NCBI GenBank assembly: GCA_025963725.1 | Contig: JAOQAE010000002.1 | Coordinates: 1,668,411-1,732,410, forward strand | Length of the DNA stretch: 64,000 nucleotides | Direction: 5' to 3' | Source: Bacteroidota bacterium | GTDB lineage: Bacteria; Bacteroidota; Bacteroidia; 2-12-FULL-35-15 | Shown: positions 44,435 through 52,745 of the stretch, piece by piece | Position numbering within the stretch: position 1 is the first letter of the stretch | How the letters are laid out: the number at the start of each line of letters is the position of its first letter | Program-made: the position numbers and the translations under genes | Notes under the pieces: model-generated | Told to the model about the DNA's origin: nothing | The model's input: only the letters and a program-made list of their open reading frames with translations | The model's database searches: none

Positions 44435-47230
44435 ATGAAACGGATCCTTTACTTTTTCGCCCTTCTCCCCGCCTTCATTCTTTCGGAGAAAATAACTGCA
44501 CAGCCTTTTTTCCAGCGGTACGACAGCGTAGACGTGAAGATCAACTCAAATTTTGTGGACAATCCCTGGGCAGGCGGACTTAATTTCGCACAGAACTCAC
44601 AGATCGACCTGAACATGGACGGCATCAAGGACCTTTTTACCTTCGACCGTACCGGCAACAAGATCCGCACCTTCATTAACCGCGGAACGGCAGGCATGGT
44701 GGATTATAAATACGATGCATCCTACGAAAGCAAATTCCCGAAGCTCCAGGAATGGGCATTGCTGTACGATTATAACAACGACGGGCTCGAGGACATTTTC
44801 TCCTACTCCTGGGCAAGCGGCGGATTCGATGTATATAAGAACATATCTACCGTGGCGGGCGGACTCCAGTTCCAGCTGATCGTTACACAGCAGAAATCAC
44901 TTTTTAACCCGAGCAGGTTCAACAATTCGGCGGCATCCATTCCCGATGGCGGCGTAAGCGCGGGCTGGGACGGCGTTTCGGGAAGCTCCGGAAGCTTTGC
45001 AAGCCGCGTGATCAACGTAACCAGCCTTGTTGTAAGCAACTGGCACCTCACCTCTGTTTGCCTCAACATCAATCATCCGAATGATGATGACCTGATCGTT
45101 TACCTCGTGAACCCCTGCGGAAATAAATTGCGCCTGATCAAAAATGCAGGCGGCGGCGGAAGCAATTTTACCAATACCTGCTTCGAGCCCGGAGCTACCA
45201 ATGTGATCGGCTCTGCCGGATCGAACACCGCGCCTTTTTCCGCATCCTATGCACCCGAAGCAGGCCCCGGCGCATGGGCAGCATTCCTTGCCTGCGGCAG
45301 TCCGAACGGATTATGGTACCTCAACGTTGGCGACCAGACTCCCGGCGGTACCGGAACGCTTGCCAACTGGGCGATCACCTTTTATTCCCCGATCCCTTCC
45401 GGCCCCATCGGCCTCACCAACTTATATGTTAGCTCGGTCGACCTTCCCGCCTTATCGGATATCGATAACGACGGCGACATGGACGTAGTGACCTTTGTAA
45501 GCACCGGTACTTTCCTCGAATACCACCAGAACATGAGCATGGAGTTTTACGGTGTGCCGGACAGCCTTGTGTTCATGTCGAAAAGCCACTGCTGGGGAAA
45601 TGCCATGGAAGACCCCCTGAACAACGATTACACACTGCATTCGAGCTGCGCCAATGTTTCCAACCCCGGGATCATCGAGCACAGCGACGGCCACCGCTCC
45701 TACGAACGGCATTCGGGCTCCTGCCAGCTGTGTATCGATCTGGATAACGATGGCGACAAGGAATTCATCGTTGGCGATGTTTCATTCTCCAACCTTACAA
45801 TGCTTACCAATGGCGGAACTCCGAAGGCTGCCAATTTCACGGCAGTGGATACGCAGTTCCCCGAGAACAATACAAGCACCCTGCCGGTAGAGCTGACGCT
45901 TTTCCCCTGCGCTTATTATTTCGATGTGAATAACGACAGCCTCAAAGACCTGATCGTAACTCCCAACTCGCCCAGCCTCGCGGAAAATTTTAACTCGGAA
46001 GTGTATTACCAGAATATCGGGAGCAATGAAGTTCCGGTGTTCGATTACCAGCAATCCAACTTTTTACAGGATAACATGATCGAGGTAGGCGAAGGCGCAT
46101 ACCCTGTATTCTTCGATTATGACAACGACGGACTGAAAGATCTTTTCATCGGGAACTACGGTTATTTTGTGGCTCCTTCCTCTTATACGCATAAGATCGC
46201 GCAGTTCAAAAACATCGGCACTTCCACTGTTCCGAAGTTCGAGCTCATCAGCCGCGATTATGACGGCTTCGACGGGACACTCGCTCCGCTCAGCACCCTT
46301 GGCCTCATCAACATGATCCCGACCTTTGGCGATATGGATGGTGATGGCGATTCCGACATGTTCATCGGCGGACATAACGGAAGGGTTCATTATTTCCGGA
46401 ATGTTGCCGCTGCGGGAGCCCTTGCCAAATTTGTACTGGTGCAGCCTAATTTCAGGGATTCATCCAACGACTCGATCGATGTTGGCGACTTCGCAGCCCC
46501 GCAGATCTTTGATGTGGATAACGATGGAAAGAACGACCTTGTGATCGGCGGAAGAAACGGAAAATTCAGCTACTTCCATCATTCCGGAAGTGCAACAGCA
46601 GCAATTCCGGTGCTGGACTCTGCCAGCAACTTTTTCGGGCATGTGAAAGTGAACCAGCCTTCGTATTTTACGGGATACAGCCATCCTTTCATGTTCAGGC
46701 AGGCAGGCGTCACCAAATTATTATCAGGCTCGGAGCTTGGATACCTGAAGCTGTTCGACCATATCGACGGCAACCTCAATGGTACCTTCGGACTTGCGGA
46801 TTCTGCAGTGATGGGCGTACGCGAAGGTGAGCGCACCTCCGTATGCGGCACCGACCTTAACAACGACGGCTATCTTGATCTTGTGGTAGGGAATTACCAG
46901 GGCGGCGTTGCTTTCTTTAAAGGAGTAAGCGCACTCAGCACTTCCGACAATATAGGCAGCAACAGCCACTGGAACATGGAAGCATTCCCGAACCCGGCCA
47001 ACAACATGCTGAACATTGTGATCCGTAATGATAACCACAGCAATTACCGCGTTGAGCTTTTCAATGTAATGGGACAATTGGTATTTTCAGAGCAGACAGC
47101 AAGCACCTCTTTTGCGCTCAGCACAGAGCATTTCGAACCGGGAGTGTACATCTGCAAAGTTACAGAAACCGGCACTGAAGGAAAGATAAAAGCGGGAGCG
47201 ATTGCAAAACGCATTATCATTCAGCACTAA
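44435..47230 (+). CDS. Secreted VCBS/FG-GAP beta-propeller protein with nested P-domain and T9SS type A signal
   Basis: 931 aa. Signal peptide (about 1-22, ending KITAQ). FG-GAP/VCBS calcium-binding repeats (DLNMDGIKDLFTFD, DIDNDGDMDVV, DNDGLKDLFIGNYG, DVDNDGKNDLVIGGRNG, DLNNDGYLDLVVGNY). Between the early repeats lies a proprotein-convertase P-type domain (about 160-325: DDDLIVYLVNPCGNKLRLI, NGLWYLNVGDQTPGGTGTLA). C-terminus is a T9SS type A domain from MEAFPNPANNMLNIVI, with PGVYICKV. Probably displayed or released at the cell surface. No catalytic motif is seen. Confidence 0.82.
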   Translation: MKRILYFFALLPAFILSEKITAQPFFQRYDSVDVKINSNFVDNPWAGGLNFAQNSQIDLNMDGIKDLFTFDRTGNKIRTFINRGTAGMVDYKYDASYESKFPKLQEWALLYDYNNDGLEDIFSYSWASGGFDVYKNISTVAGGLQFQLIVTQQKSLFNPSRFNNSAASIPDGGVSAGWDGVSGSSGSFASRVINVTSLVVSNWHLTSVCLNINHPNDDDLIVYLVNPCGNKLRLIKNAGGGGSNFTNTCFEPGATNVIGSAGSNTAPFSASYAPEAGPGAWAAFLACGSPNGLWYLNVGDQTPGGTGTLANWAITFYSPIPSGPIGLTNLYVSSVDLPALSDIDNDGDMDVVTFVSTGTFLEYHQNMSMEFYGVPDSLVFMSKSHCWGNAMEDPLNNDYTLHSSCANVSNPGIIEHSDGHRSYERHSGSCQLCIDLDNDGDKEFIVGDVSFSNLTMLTNGGTPKAANFTAVDTQFPENNTSTLPVELTLFPCAYYFDVNNDSLKDLIVTPNSPSLAENFNSEVYYQNIGSNEVPVFDYQQSNFLQDNMIEVGEGAYPVFFDYDNDGLKDLFIGNYGYFVAPSSYTHKIAQFKNIGTSTVPKFELISRDYDGFDGTLAPLSTLGLINMIPTFGDMDGDGDSDMFIGGHNGRVHYFRNVAAAGALAKFVLVQPNFRDSSNDSIDVGDFAAPQIFDVDNDGKNDLVIGGRNGKFSYFHHSGSATAAIPVLDSASNFFGHVKVNQPSYFTGYSHPFMFRQAGVTKLLSGSELGYLKLFDHIDGNLNGTFGLADSAVMGVREGERTSVCGTDLNNDGYLDLVVGNYQGGVAFFKGVSALSTSDNIGSNSHWNMEAFPNPANNMLNIVIRNDNHSNYRVELFNVMGQLVFSEQTASTSFALSTEHFEPGVYICKVTETGTEGKIKAGAIAKRIIIQH

Positions 47231-47260
47231 AAATTTGCCGTTGCTCAGGCGATTTTAATA

Positions 47261-47477
47261 ATTCGCTCCTCCGGAGCTCTCCGGGTGTTTGCGAATTTCA
47301 TGCAATTAATAAGATACTCCTCCGGAGTATTTGCCGCTATCCTGTAATGTTTACAGGCCGCTCCTATGGAGCTTGAAAAAATGCACTCTATTGTTTCTAT
47401 AAACAGAGCGCTCCTACGGAGCTGCCCGACCGTCGGATTGATTATTGCTAAGGCTTACGAACCGACCTTGTAAAACA
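47261..47477 (+). repeat. Direct repeat unit 1 (217 bp)
   Basis: Contains GCTCCTCCGGAGC, ACTCCTCCGGAGT, GCTCCTATGGAGC and GCTCCTACGGAGC in that order, with TTTCTATAAACAGAG between the last two. Nearly identical to unit 2. Confidence 0.8.
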
Positions 47478-47696
47478 ATTCGCTCCTCCGGAGCCTCTCC
47501 TGGTGTTTGCGGATTTCATGCAATTAATAATATACTCCTCCGGAGTATTTGCCGCTATCCTGTAATGTTTACAGGCCGCTCCTATGGAGCTTGAAAAAAA
47601 CGCACTCTATTGTTTCTATAAACAGAGCGCTCCTACGGAGCTGCCCGCCCGTCGGATTGATTATTGCTAAGGCTTACGAACCGACCCTGTAAAACA
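47478..47696 (+). repeat. Direct repeat unit 2 (219 bp)
   Basis: Same four hairpins as unit 1; differs at a handful of bases and by small length changes (for example one A in the AAAAAA run). Confidence 0.8.
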
Positions 47697-47821
47697 ATTC
47701 GCTCCTCCCGGAGCCTCTCCGGGTGTTTGCGGATCTCATGCAATTAATAAGATACTCCTCCGGAGCATTTGCCGCTATCCTGTAATGTTTACAGGTCGCT
47801 CCTATGGAGCTGCCCGCCCGT
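47697..47821 (+). repeat. Direct repeat unit 3, internally deleted
   Basis: Matches units 1-2 to GCTCCTATGGAGCT, then jumps straight to GCCCGCCCGT. The missing part lies exactly between the TAT and TAC hairpins, as expected for recombination or slippage between the two GGAGCT arms. Confidence 0.75.
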
Positions 47822-47876
47822 GAAATTAAATTATAATGCTTGTATTAACACCGGTATTAAGCCCTGTAGGGGCGGC

Positions 47877-48024
47877 CTGTTTGTTGCATCATTATGCCCT
47901 GATGCCTCTCAAGCTCCATAGGAGCGGCCTGTTGCCGAATATATTCTATTGCTCCGGAGGAGCATATTATTAATAACAAAAACCTCCATTAATTCAAGAG
48001 CTCCGGAGGAGCGAATTATTAATC
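47877..48024 (-). repeat. Inverted, diverged copy of the repeat
   Basis: Read on the minus strand it gives ATTCGCTCCTCCGGAGCT, GCTCCTCCGGAGC, AACAGGCCGCTCCTATGGAG, CTTGA: the same order as in the direct units with different spacers. Forms the right arm of the element. Confidence 0.6.
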
Positions 48025-48051
48025 CCGGATTATTTCTACCTTTACATCGTA

Positions 48052-48366
48052 ATGCAAAAGCAGCTGAAAAAATATTTTCCTTTTCTTTTTTTGTTCCTCT
48101 TCCTGTTCCCGGTGGTGGAAAAGCAATTGCATGCTTTTGAGCACCGCGATGAAGCGCATTGCTCAGCTACCGACAAACATTTTCATGAGCAGGAGCACAA
48201 TTGTTCGATCTGTGATTTCACTGCAACAGATTCGGCCACGGGAGCAGAGAACCGCTTTTCATTTGTCATCGCAGAAACCAACCACGCTTACAATCCTTTC
48301 ACTGACTATGTAAGCAGCATTTCCACGCTATTACATTTACCTTCCAGGGCTCCTCCTGTTGCCTGA
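48052..48366 (+). CDS. Small exported Cys/His-rich protein, possible metal binder
   Basis: 104 aa. N-terminal hydrophobic segment (about 8-24) acts as signal or anchor. The following part (about 28-60) has a dense His/Cys array, HRDEAHC, HFHEQEHNCSICDF, which could bind a transition metal. The rest is not recognised. It lies 68 bp upstream of the TonB receptor. Small proteins with such motifs often precede TonB receptors in Bacteroidota, so a shared metal-related role is inferred. Start is the ATG at 48052; TACCTTTA (48037-48044) is a near-match to a -7 box. Confidence 0.65.
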   Translation: MQKQLKKYFPFLFLFLFLFPVVEKQLHAFEHRDEAHCSATDKHFHEQEHNCSICDFTATDSATGAENRFSFVIAETNHAYNPFTDYVSSISTLLHLPSRAPPVA

Positions 48367-48434
48367 TCTGATTTTTATTCCCTGATGAGATCCTCATCGG
48401 AACATTCTTTATCTGATCAGTCAACATTTATTTC

Positions 48435-50873
48435 ATGAAAAAATTATTTTATCTGCCGGCAGCAGCATTGCTGTTTTTGCCCTTTATTATCTTTTCCGCG
48501 CCCTTCCCGGGCAATGGAAAAACTTCGCTGTCGGGAAAAGTTACCGATAAGCAAACCGGGGCAACAATACCGGGCGTTGCTATTTATTTCCCCGATATGA
48601 AAACCGGTGCGGTTACAAACGCAGAGGGAATTTACCTCGTCGATAATCTCCCTCAGAAAAAGCTGCTCGTGCAGGTAAGCTTTCTCGGCTACAAAACCAT
48701 TATTGAAACCATCGATCTTTCCATTACTACCTTAAAGGATTTCGCGATGGAGGTCTCCGTAAAGGAAATCAATGAAGTGGTGATCACGGGCCATTCGCAG
48801 GCCGGCGAAAGGAACAGGACGCCAACGCCCGTAAGCAGCATTTCAAAAGTTGAGCTGCTCCAGAATTCTTCCGCCAACATCATCGATGCCATTGCGAAAC
48901 AGCCCGGCATTTCACAGATCACCACCGGCTCCGGAATTTCCAAGCCGGTGATCCGCGGGCTTGGCTATAACCGCGTGGTGGTGGTGAACGACGGCATCCG
49001 GCAGGAAGGACAGCAATGGGGCGACGAGCATGGAATTGAGATTGACGAGTTCACGGTGAATAAGATCGAGATCCTGAAAGGGCCGGCCAGCTTATCATAC
49101 GGCTCGGATGCAATTGCAGGCGTGATCAACATGCTGTCTGAAACCACCATACCGCAGGGAAAGATCGGCGCGGGACTGATCGCGAATTACCAGAGCAACA
49201 ACGGCGCAGTCGGCTATTCCGCGAACATCGCGGGGAACTTAAAAGGAGTGATCTGGAATATACGCTACAGCAACAAGCTTGCACACGCTTACAAGAACAG
49301 GTACGACGGCTATGTGTACAATTCGGGCTTTAAGGAAAACACGGTCAGCGGCGTGTTCGGGCTGAACAAGGCATGGGGCTATTCGCACCTGCATTTCAGC
49401 GTTTATGATTTTAATCCCGGCCTCGTGGAAGGTGCACGTGACAGCGCTACCGGGAAGTTCATAAGGCCTGTTGCCGTAAATGACAGCACGGAAGGTACTG
49501 AGATCGTTGACAACGAAGGCCTCCGCTCTTACGACATTGGTATTCCTTACCAAAAGATCTCCCACTACAAGGCCACGCTGAACAACAGCTTTTTTGTGGG
49601 CAACGGAAGCATCAAGGCCATTGTAGGATTTCAGCAGAACCACCGCAAGGAGTATGGCAATGTGCTGAAGCCGGATGCATTCGGACTGTATTTCTTAATG
49701 AATACGATCAACTACGACCTTCGTTACATCCTGCCGGAGAGGAATGGCTGGGATATTTCATTCGGTGCAAACGGCATGCAGCAGAATTCACAGAACAAAG
49801 GCACTGAGTTCCTTGTTCCCGAATACAGCCTCTTTGATATCGGCGCTTTCGGGATCATAAAAAAATCGTTCAGCAAGCTCGATATCAGCGGCGGATTGCG
49901 TTACGATACACGCAGCGAAAAAACAAAAGACCTTTACCTGGATGCCAATGGTGAAAAAACAAACACGCCCGACACCAGCTCCTACCGCCAATTCTCAGCC
50001 ATCAGCGAAATGTTTTCCGGCGTTTCGGGAAGCATTGGCGCCACGTACCAATTCTCAGAAAAGCTATTTGTAAAGCTGAATGCGGCACGCGGATACCGTG
50101 CCCCGAACATCGGGGAGCTGGGCAGCAACGGCGTGCATGAAGGCACCATGCGCTACGAGATGGGAAATGCGCAGCTGAAGCCGGAAACCAGCTTCCAGGC
50201 CGATCTTTCACTGGGGCTGAACACGGAGCATATCACAGCCGAGATCGACCTGTTTAATAATTCGATCGACCACTTTATTTTTTCGCGCAAGCTGAACAGC
50301 GCGTTTGGCGGCGATTCCATACGTGATGGCATGAGGGCGTTCCAGTTTGTTTCGGGCAATGCAAATTTATCGGGCGGCGAGATCATGGTCGACATTCATC
50401 CGCACCCGCTCGACTGGCTGCACTTCGAGAACTCATTTTCGTATGTGCTGGCGATCCAGCACGGGCAGCCGGACTCCACAAAATACTTACCCTTCACACC
50501 TGCCCCCAAGCTGGAATCGGAGCTGCGCGCCGATATTAAAAAGGCTGGAAAACACATGAGCAATGCATTTATTAAGATCGGGCTGGAGAATTATTTTGCA
50601 CAGAATAATTTTTATTCCGCATACGGAACCGAAACCGCAACACCTGCATACATGTTGCTGAATGCGGGAATCGGGACAACTTTTATTTCCGGTGATAAAA
50701 CCATCTGCTCCTTTTTTATCAATGTGAACAACCTTACGGATGTTGCTTATCAGAGCCATTTAAGCCGACTGAAATACGGGGAGATGAACTATGCCACCGG
50801 GAGGACAGGCATTTACAACATGGGAAGGAATTTCAGCTTTAAGCTGCTGATCCCGCTCGACCTGAAAAAATAA
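48435..50873 (+). CDS. TonB-dependent outer-membrane receptor
   Basis: 812 aa. Signal peptide (about 1-26), carboxypeptidase-regulatory-like domain (about 32-115, SLSGKVTDKQTGATIPGVAI), plug domain (about 125-235: VSSISKVELLQNSSANIIDA, VIRGLGYNRVVVVNDGIRQE, IEILKGPASLSYGSDAIAGV), and a 22-strand-type barrel ending in NFSFKLLIPLDLKK. It imports a bound substrate across the outer membrane with energy from TonB. No SusD partner follows, which speaks against a glycan role; the neighbours suggest a metal or metallophore (inference). A weak terminator follows. Confidence 0.93.
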   Translation: MKKLFYLPAAALLFLPFIIFSAPFPGNGKTSLSGKVTDKQTGATIPGVAIYFPDMKTGAVTNAEGIYLVDNLPQKKLLVQVSFLGYKTIIETIDLSITTLKDFAMEVSVKEINEVVITGHSQAGERNRTPTPVSSISKVELLQNSSANIIDAIAKQPGISQITTGSGISKPVIRGLGYNRVVVVNDGIRQEGQQWGDEHGIEIDEFTVNKIEILKGPASLSYGSDAIAGVINMLSETTIPQGKIGAGLIANYQSNNGAVGYSANIAGNLKGVIWNIRYSNKLAHAYKNRYDGYVYNSGFKENTVSGVFGLNKAWGYSHLHFSVYDFNPGLVEGARDSATGKFIRPVAVNDSTEGTEIVDNEGLRSYDIGIPYQKISHYKATLNNSFFVGNGSIKAIVGFQQNHRKEYGNVLKPDAFGLYFLMNTINYDLRYILPERNGWDISFGANGMQQNSQNKGTEFLVPEYSLFDIGAFGIIKKSFSKLDISGGLRYDTRSEKTKDLYLDANGEKTNTPDTSSYRQFSAISEMFSGVSGSIGATYQFSEKLFVKLNAARGYRAPNIGELGSNGVHEGTMRYEMGNAQLKPETSFQADLSLGLNTEHITAEIDLFNNSIDHFIFSRKLNSAFGGDSIRDGMRAFQFVSGNANLSGGEIMVDIHPHPLDWLHFENSFSYVLAIQHGQPDSTKYLPFTPAPKLESELRADIKKAGKHMSNAFIKIGLENYFAQNNFYSAYGTETATPAYMLLNAGIGTTFISGDKTICSFFINVNNLTDVAYQSHLSRLKYGEMNYATGRTGIYNMGRNFSFKLLIPLDLKK

Positions 50874-50876
50874 GAA

Positions 50877-50912
50877 TAACGGCACGAAGCAACTGTGCCC
50901 GTTTTATTTTTC
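50877..50912 (+). terminator. Terminator after the TonB receptor gene
   Basis: ACGGCAC / GTGCC(C)GT stem with one bulge and a 9-nt loop, followed by TTTTATTTTT. Confidence 0.65.
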
Positions 50913-50914
50913 CA

Positions 50915-50922
50915 TACTTTTG
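50915..50922 (+). promoter_or_regulatory. -7 element before the degenerate small gene and transporter gene
   Basis: TACTTTTG followed by CA, a perfect TAnnTTTG match just past the terminator; -33 box weak. May start the transcript for the 51157 gene. Confidence 0.45.
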
Positions 50923-50941
50923 CATCTATAAAACGAAACGA

Positions 50942-51160
50942 TTGAGATCATTCATCATCCTGTTGCTCGCTTCTGCATTCCTGCTGCAATCAGCCTCTTC
51001 CCTGCTGATCGTGGCAAATTACACTATTAACCGTGATTACATTTCAAAAAACCTTTGCGAGAACAGGGCAAAGGGCAAAGCTCCAAACTGGTTTCCATCC
51101 GCCGCAAGCATAAGGTTACGGGCATATTTTTTTCATCATCCTCAAACCTTATTACTATGA
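50942..51160 (+). pseudogene. Decayed or divergent member of the small 'CNGKC' exported-protein family
   Basis: TTG start, then MRSFIILLLASAFLLQSASS and the conserved start LLIVANYTINRDYISKNLCE of a small Bacteroidota family that normally goes on to ENxxKPxxxCNGKCHLxKQL. Here, after ENRAK, the frame reads GKAPNWFPSAASIRL with no CNGKC motif. The DNA at the break has a 7-bp tandem copy (GGGCAAA GGGCAAA), which would shift the frame. The family memory is mine and was not checked by search. It ends 4 bp into the next gene. Confidence 0.45.
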
Positions 51161-52194
51161 AATTATCAATAACACTTTTTTGTGTTATGATAATGAACAT
51201 GGCTATTGCCTGCGATTTCTGCGGCTGCTACATGGGCATTACGCCTTATGATAACCAGAGCGGGATCAGCTTTCTGTACCGTTATAAAAGCTATAACGGC
51301 TACAACATTCCCCAGCAGGAACATCACCTGTTCCCGGGGAAGTCGGCAATCAGCGATCGTTCATTACCAGGCACACGTTCCGGCTCAGCGGCAAATCCGC
51401 AGCTGAAGCACGGAAGCACCGCTGCTGCAGGCACACCTGCGCAGAAGGATTACGAAATTTATTCAACCTTCGAGCTTCGCGCCAGGTATTTTATTCAGAA
51501 GCGCACCGAATTAAATGTGATCCTTCCCTACATCAGCAACAGGAGCCGCACAGGCAATGAGCTCCAGGAGGCGAATGCGCCGGGCGATATTACATTGCTT
51601 GCATCGTACAGGCTGCTGGAACGCACGCTCACGGAAAAATTTCAGAGCCGCCTGATCCTTGGAGGAGGCATAAAGCTGCCGTCAGGAAACTACGCGATCC
51701 GCGATAATGCCGGCGGGCGCATCGACTGCATGCTGCAGCCCGGAACGGGCACAACGGATTTCCTTCTCTATGTAAATTATATTTTCAGCTACAGGAAGAT
51801 CGGACTGAACTTTAATTCCACCTATAAAATAAACGGGGAGAACCGCTTCAATGAAAGGATCGGCAACAGCAGCACCAACTATCTGAACCTCTTTGTAAAG
51901 CTGAGAAGCGGCAAAAAGCTGAAGATCTTTCCTTCGCTCCAGGCATATTACGAATATAGCAACGGCCTGTTTGTTGAAGGGCGCTACCAGAACGGAACTA
52001 CCATGAACATTGCAATGGCGGGCCCCGGACTGGATCTTTTCTATAAGAACATTTCACTGAATGCTTCTCTCCAGCTGCCCGTTTATGAAGAAACAATGCC
52101 CATCAACCTCTCAAGCGCCGGGAGATTCATGATCGGCATTTCGTATAATTTCAACCAGGTGAACTACCTGCTGAAATCAAAAAAATCAAATTAA
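51157..52194 (+). CDS. Outer-membrane beta-barrel transporter-like protein with N-terminal CDFCGC motif
   Basis: 345 aa from the ATG at 51157 (MKLSITLFCVMIMNMAIA is the signal peptide); the frame is open further up to 51055 through the decayed gene. The mature N-terminus CDFCGCYMGITPYDNQSGIS carries a tight cysteine cluster. The rest is a chain of amphipathic strands (LRARYFIQKRTELNVILPYI, GGIKLPSGNY, FMIGISYNFNQ) like the 'phenol MetA/transporter' barrels. In Bacteroidota such CDxCGC barrels occur near copper-related genes, from which I infer a metal role. Confidence 0.72.
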   Translation: MKLSITLFCVMIMNMAIACDFCGCYMGITPYDNQSGISFLYRYKSYNGYNIPQQEHHLFPGKSAISDRSLPGTRSGSAANPQLKHGSTAAAGTPAQKDYEIYSTFELRARYFIQKRTELNVILPYISNRSRTGNELQEANAPGDITLLASYRLLERTLTEKFQSRLILGGGIKLPSGNYAIRDNAGGRIDCMLQPGTGTTDFLLYVNYIFSYRKIGLNFNSTYKINGENRFNERIGNSSTNYLNLFVKLRSGKKLKIFPSLQAYYEYSNGLFVEGRYQNGTTMNIAMAGPGLDLFYKNISLNASLQLPVYEETMPINLSSAGRFMIGISYNFNQVNYLLKSKKSN

Positions 52195-52270
52195 TTAATG
52201 TAATTTTATAAAAGCAACCTATCGTTATTATTATCTAATAGCCCTTTTTTACCAAACATACACTATCACT

Positions 52271-52660
52271 ATGAAACCGATCCTGAATTTTCACAAAGTC
52301 ATTTTACTTGTTGCTGCTATTTGTTTATCCACTGCGCTTTCATCCTGCCACAAGGAAGGAACAGGCGGAAAATCCTCCATCAGCGGAAGCGTGAAGCACC
52401 ACGATGCATCCATCCCGAACAGCATTGTTTACATTAAATACGGAACAAAGGAATTTCCCGGAACCGACGTTTCCAGGTACGATGCATCCGTTACCGCCGA
52501 TGCAAATGCGCATTACGAATTCAAAGATCTGCGCAAGGGAGATTATTACCTCTATGGCGTTGGATACGACAACACCATAATGGAAGCCGTAACCGGCGGC
52601 ATTTCGGTAAAGCTGAAATATAACAAGGAAACAGAAACGGATGTGCCGGTAACCGAATAG
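52271..52660 (+). CDS. Small lipoprotein with carboxypeptidase-regulatory-like fold
   Basis: 129 aa. Lipobox LSSC at about residue 26. The body (KSSISGSVKHHDASIPNSIV, then AHYEFKDLRKGDYYLYGVGY) has the beta-sandwich pattern of CarboxypepD_reg/SpaA-like domains. Envelope-located and likely an accessory of the locus; function unknown. Followed by a clear terminator. Confidence 0.7.
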   Translation: MKPILNFHKVILLVAAICLSTALSSCHKEGTGGKSSISGSVKHHDASIPNSIVYIKYGTKEFPGTDVSRYDASVTADANAHYEFKDLRKGDYYLYGVGYDNTIMEAVTGGISVKLKYNKETETDVPVTE

Positions 52661-52676
52661 AAGAACAAAACAGTAT

Positions 52677-52717
52677 AACACTCTTTCCGGCCAGGGTTGG
52701 GAAGAGTGTTTTTTATT
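52677..52717 (+). terminator. Terminator after the small lipoprotein gene
   Basis: AACACTCTTTCC / GGGAAGAGTGTT (one G-T pair) with a 10-nt loop, followed by TTTTTATTTT. Confidence 0.8.
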
Positions 52718-52728
52718 TTGTAACTTTG
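52697..52728 (+). promoter_or_regulatory. Promoter of the cytochrome/beta-propeller gene
   Basis: TAACTTTG (52721-52728) matches the -7 element; TTG ends 21 nt upstream at 52699. Overlaps the right arm of the terminator. Expected start about 11 nt before the ATG. Confidence 0.55.
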
Positions 52729-52745
52729 GTATTCAATCATTTTCC

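Larger units (their letters stand above)
47251..48024. mobile_element. Non-coding MITE-like element with inverted ends
   Basis: Left end GATTTTAATAATTCGCTCC..., right end the inverted copy (47997-48024: AGAGCTCCGGAGGAGCGAAT then TATTAATC); the arms match over 28 bp apart from two extra T on the left. Inside are three direct copies of a 217-219 bp unit and one inverted, diverged copy, all studded with GCTCC-N3-GGAGC hairpins. No ORF is credible. The layout resembles a miniature inverted-repeat element or a nested REP-like cluster. Confidence 0.6.

Noticed and set aside
47261-47821. GCTCC...GGAGC repeats as a CRISPR array
   Set aside because: Units are 217-219 bp, nearly identical throughout, with no unique spacers and no cas genes.
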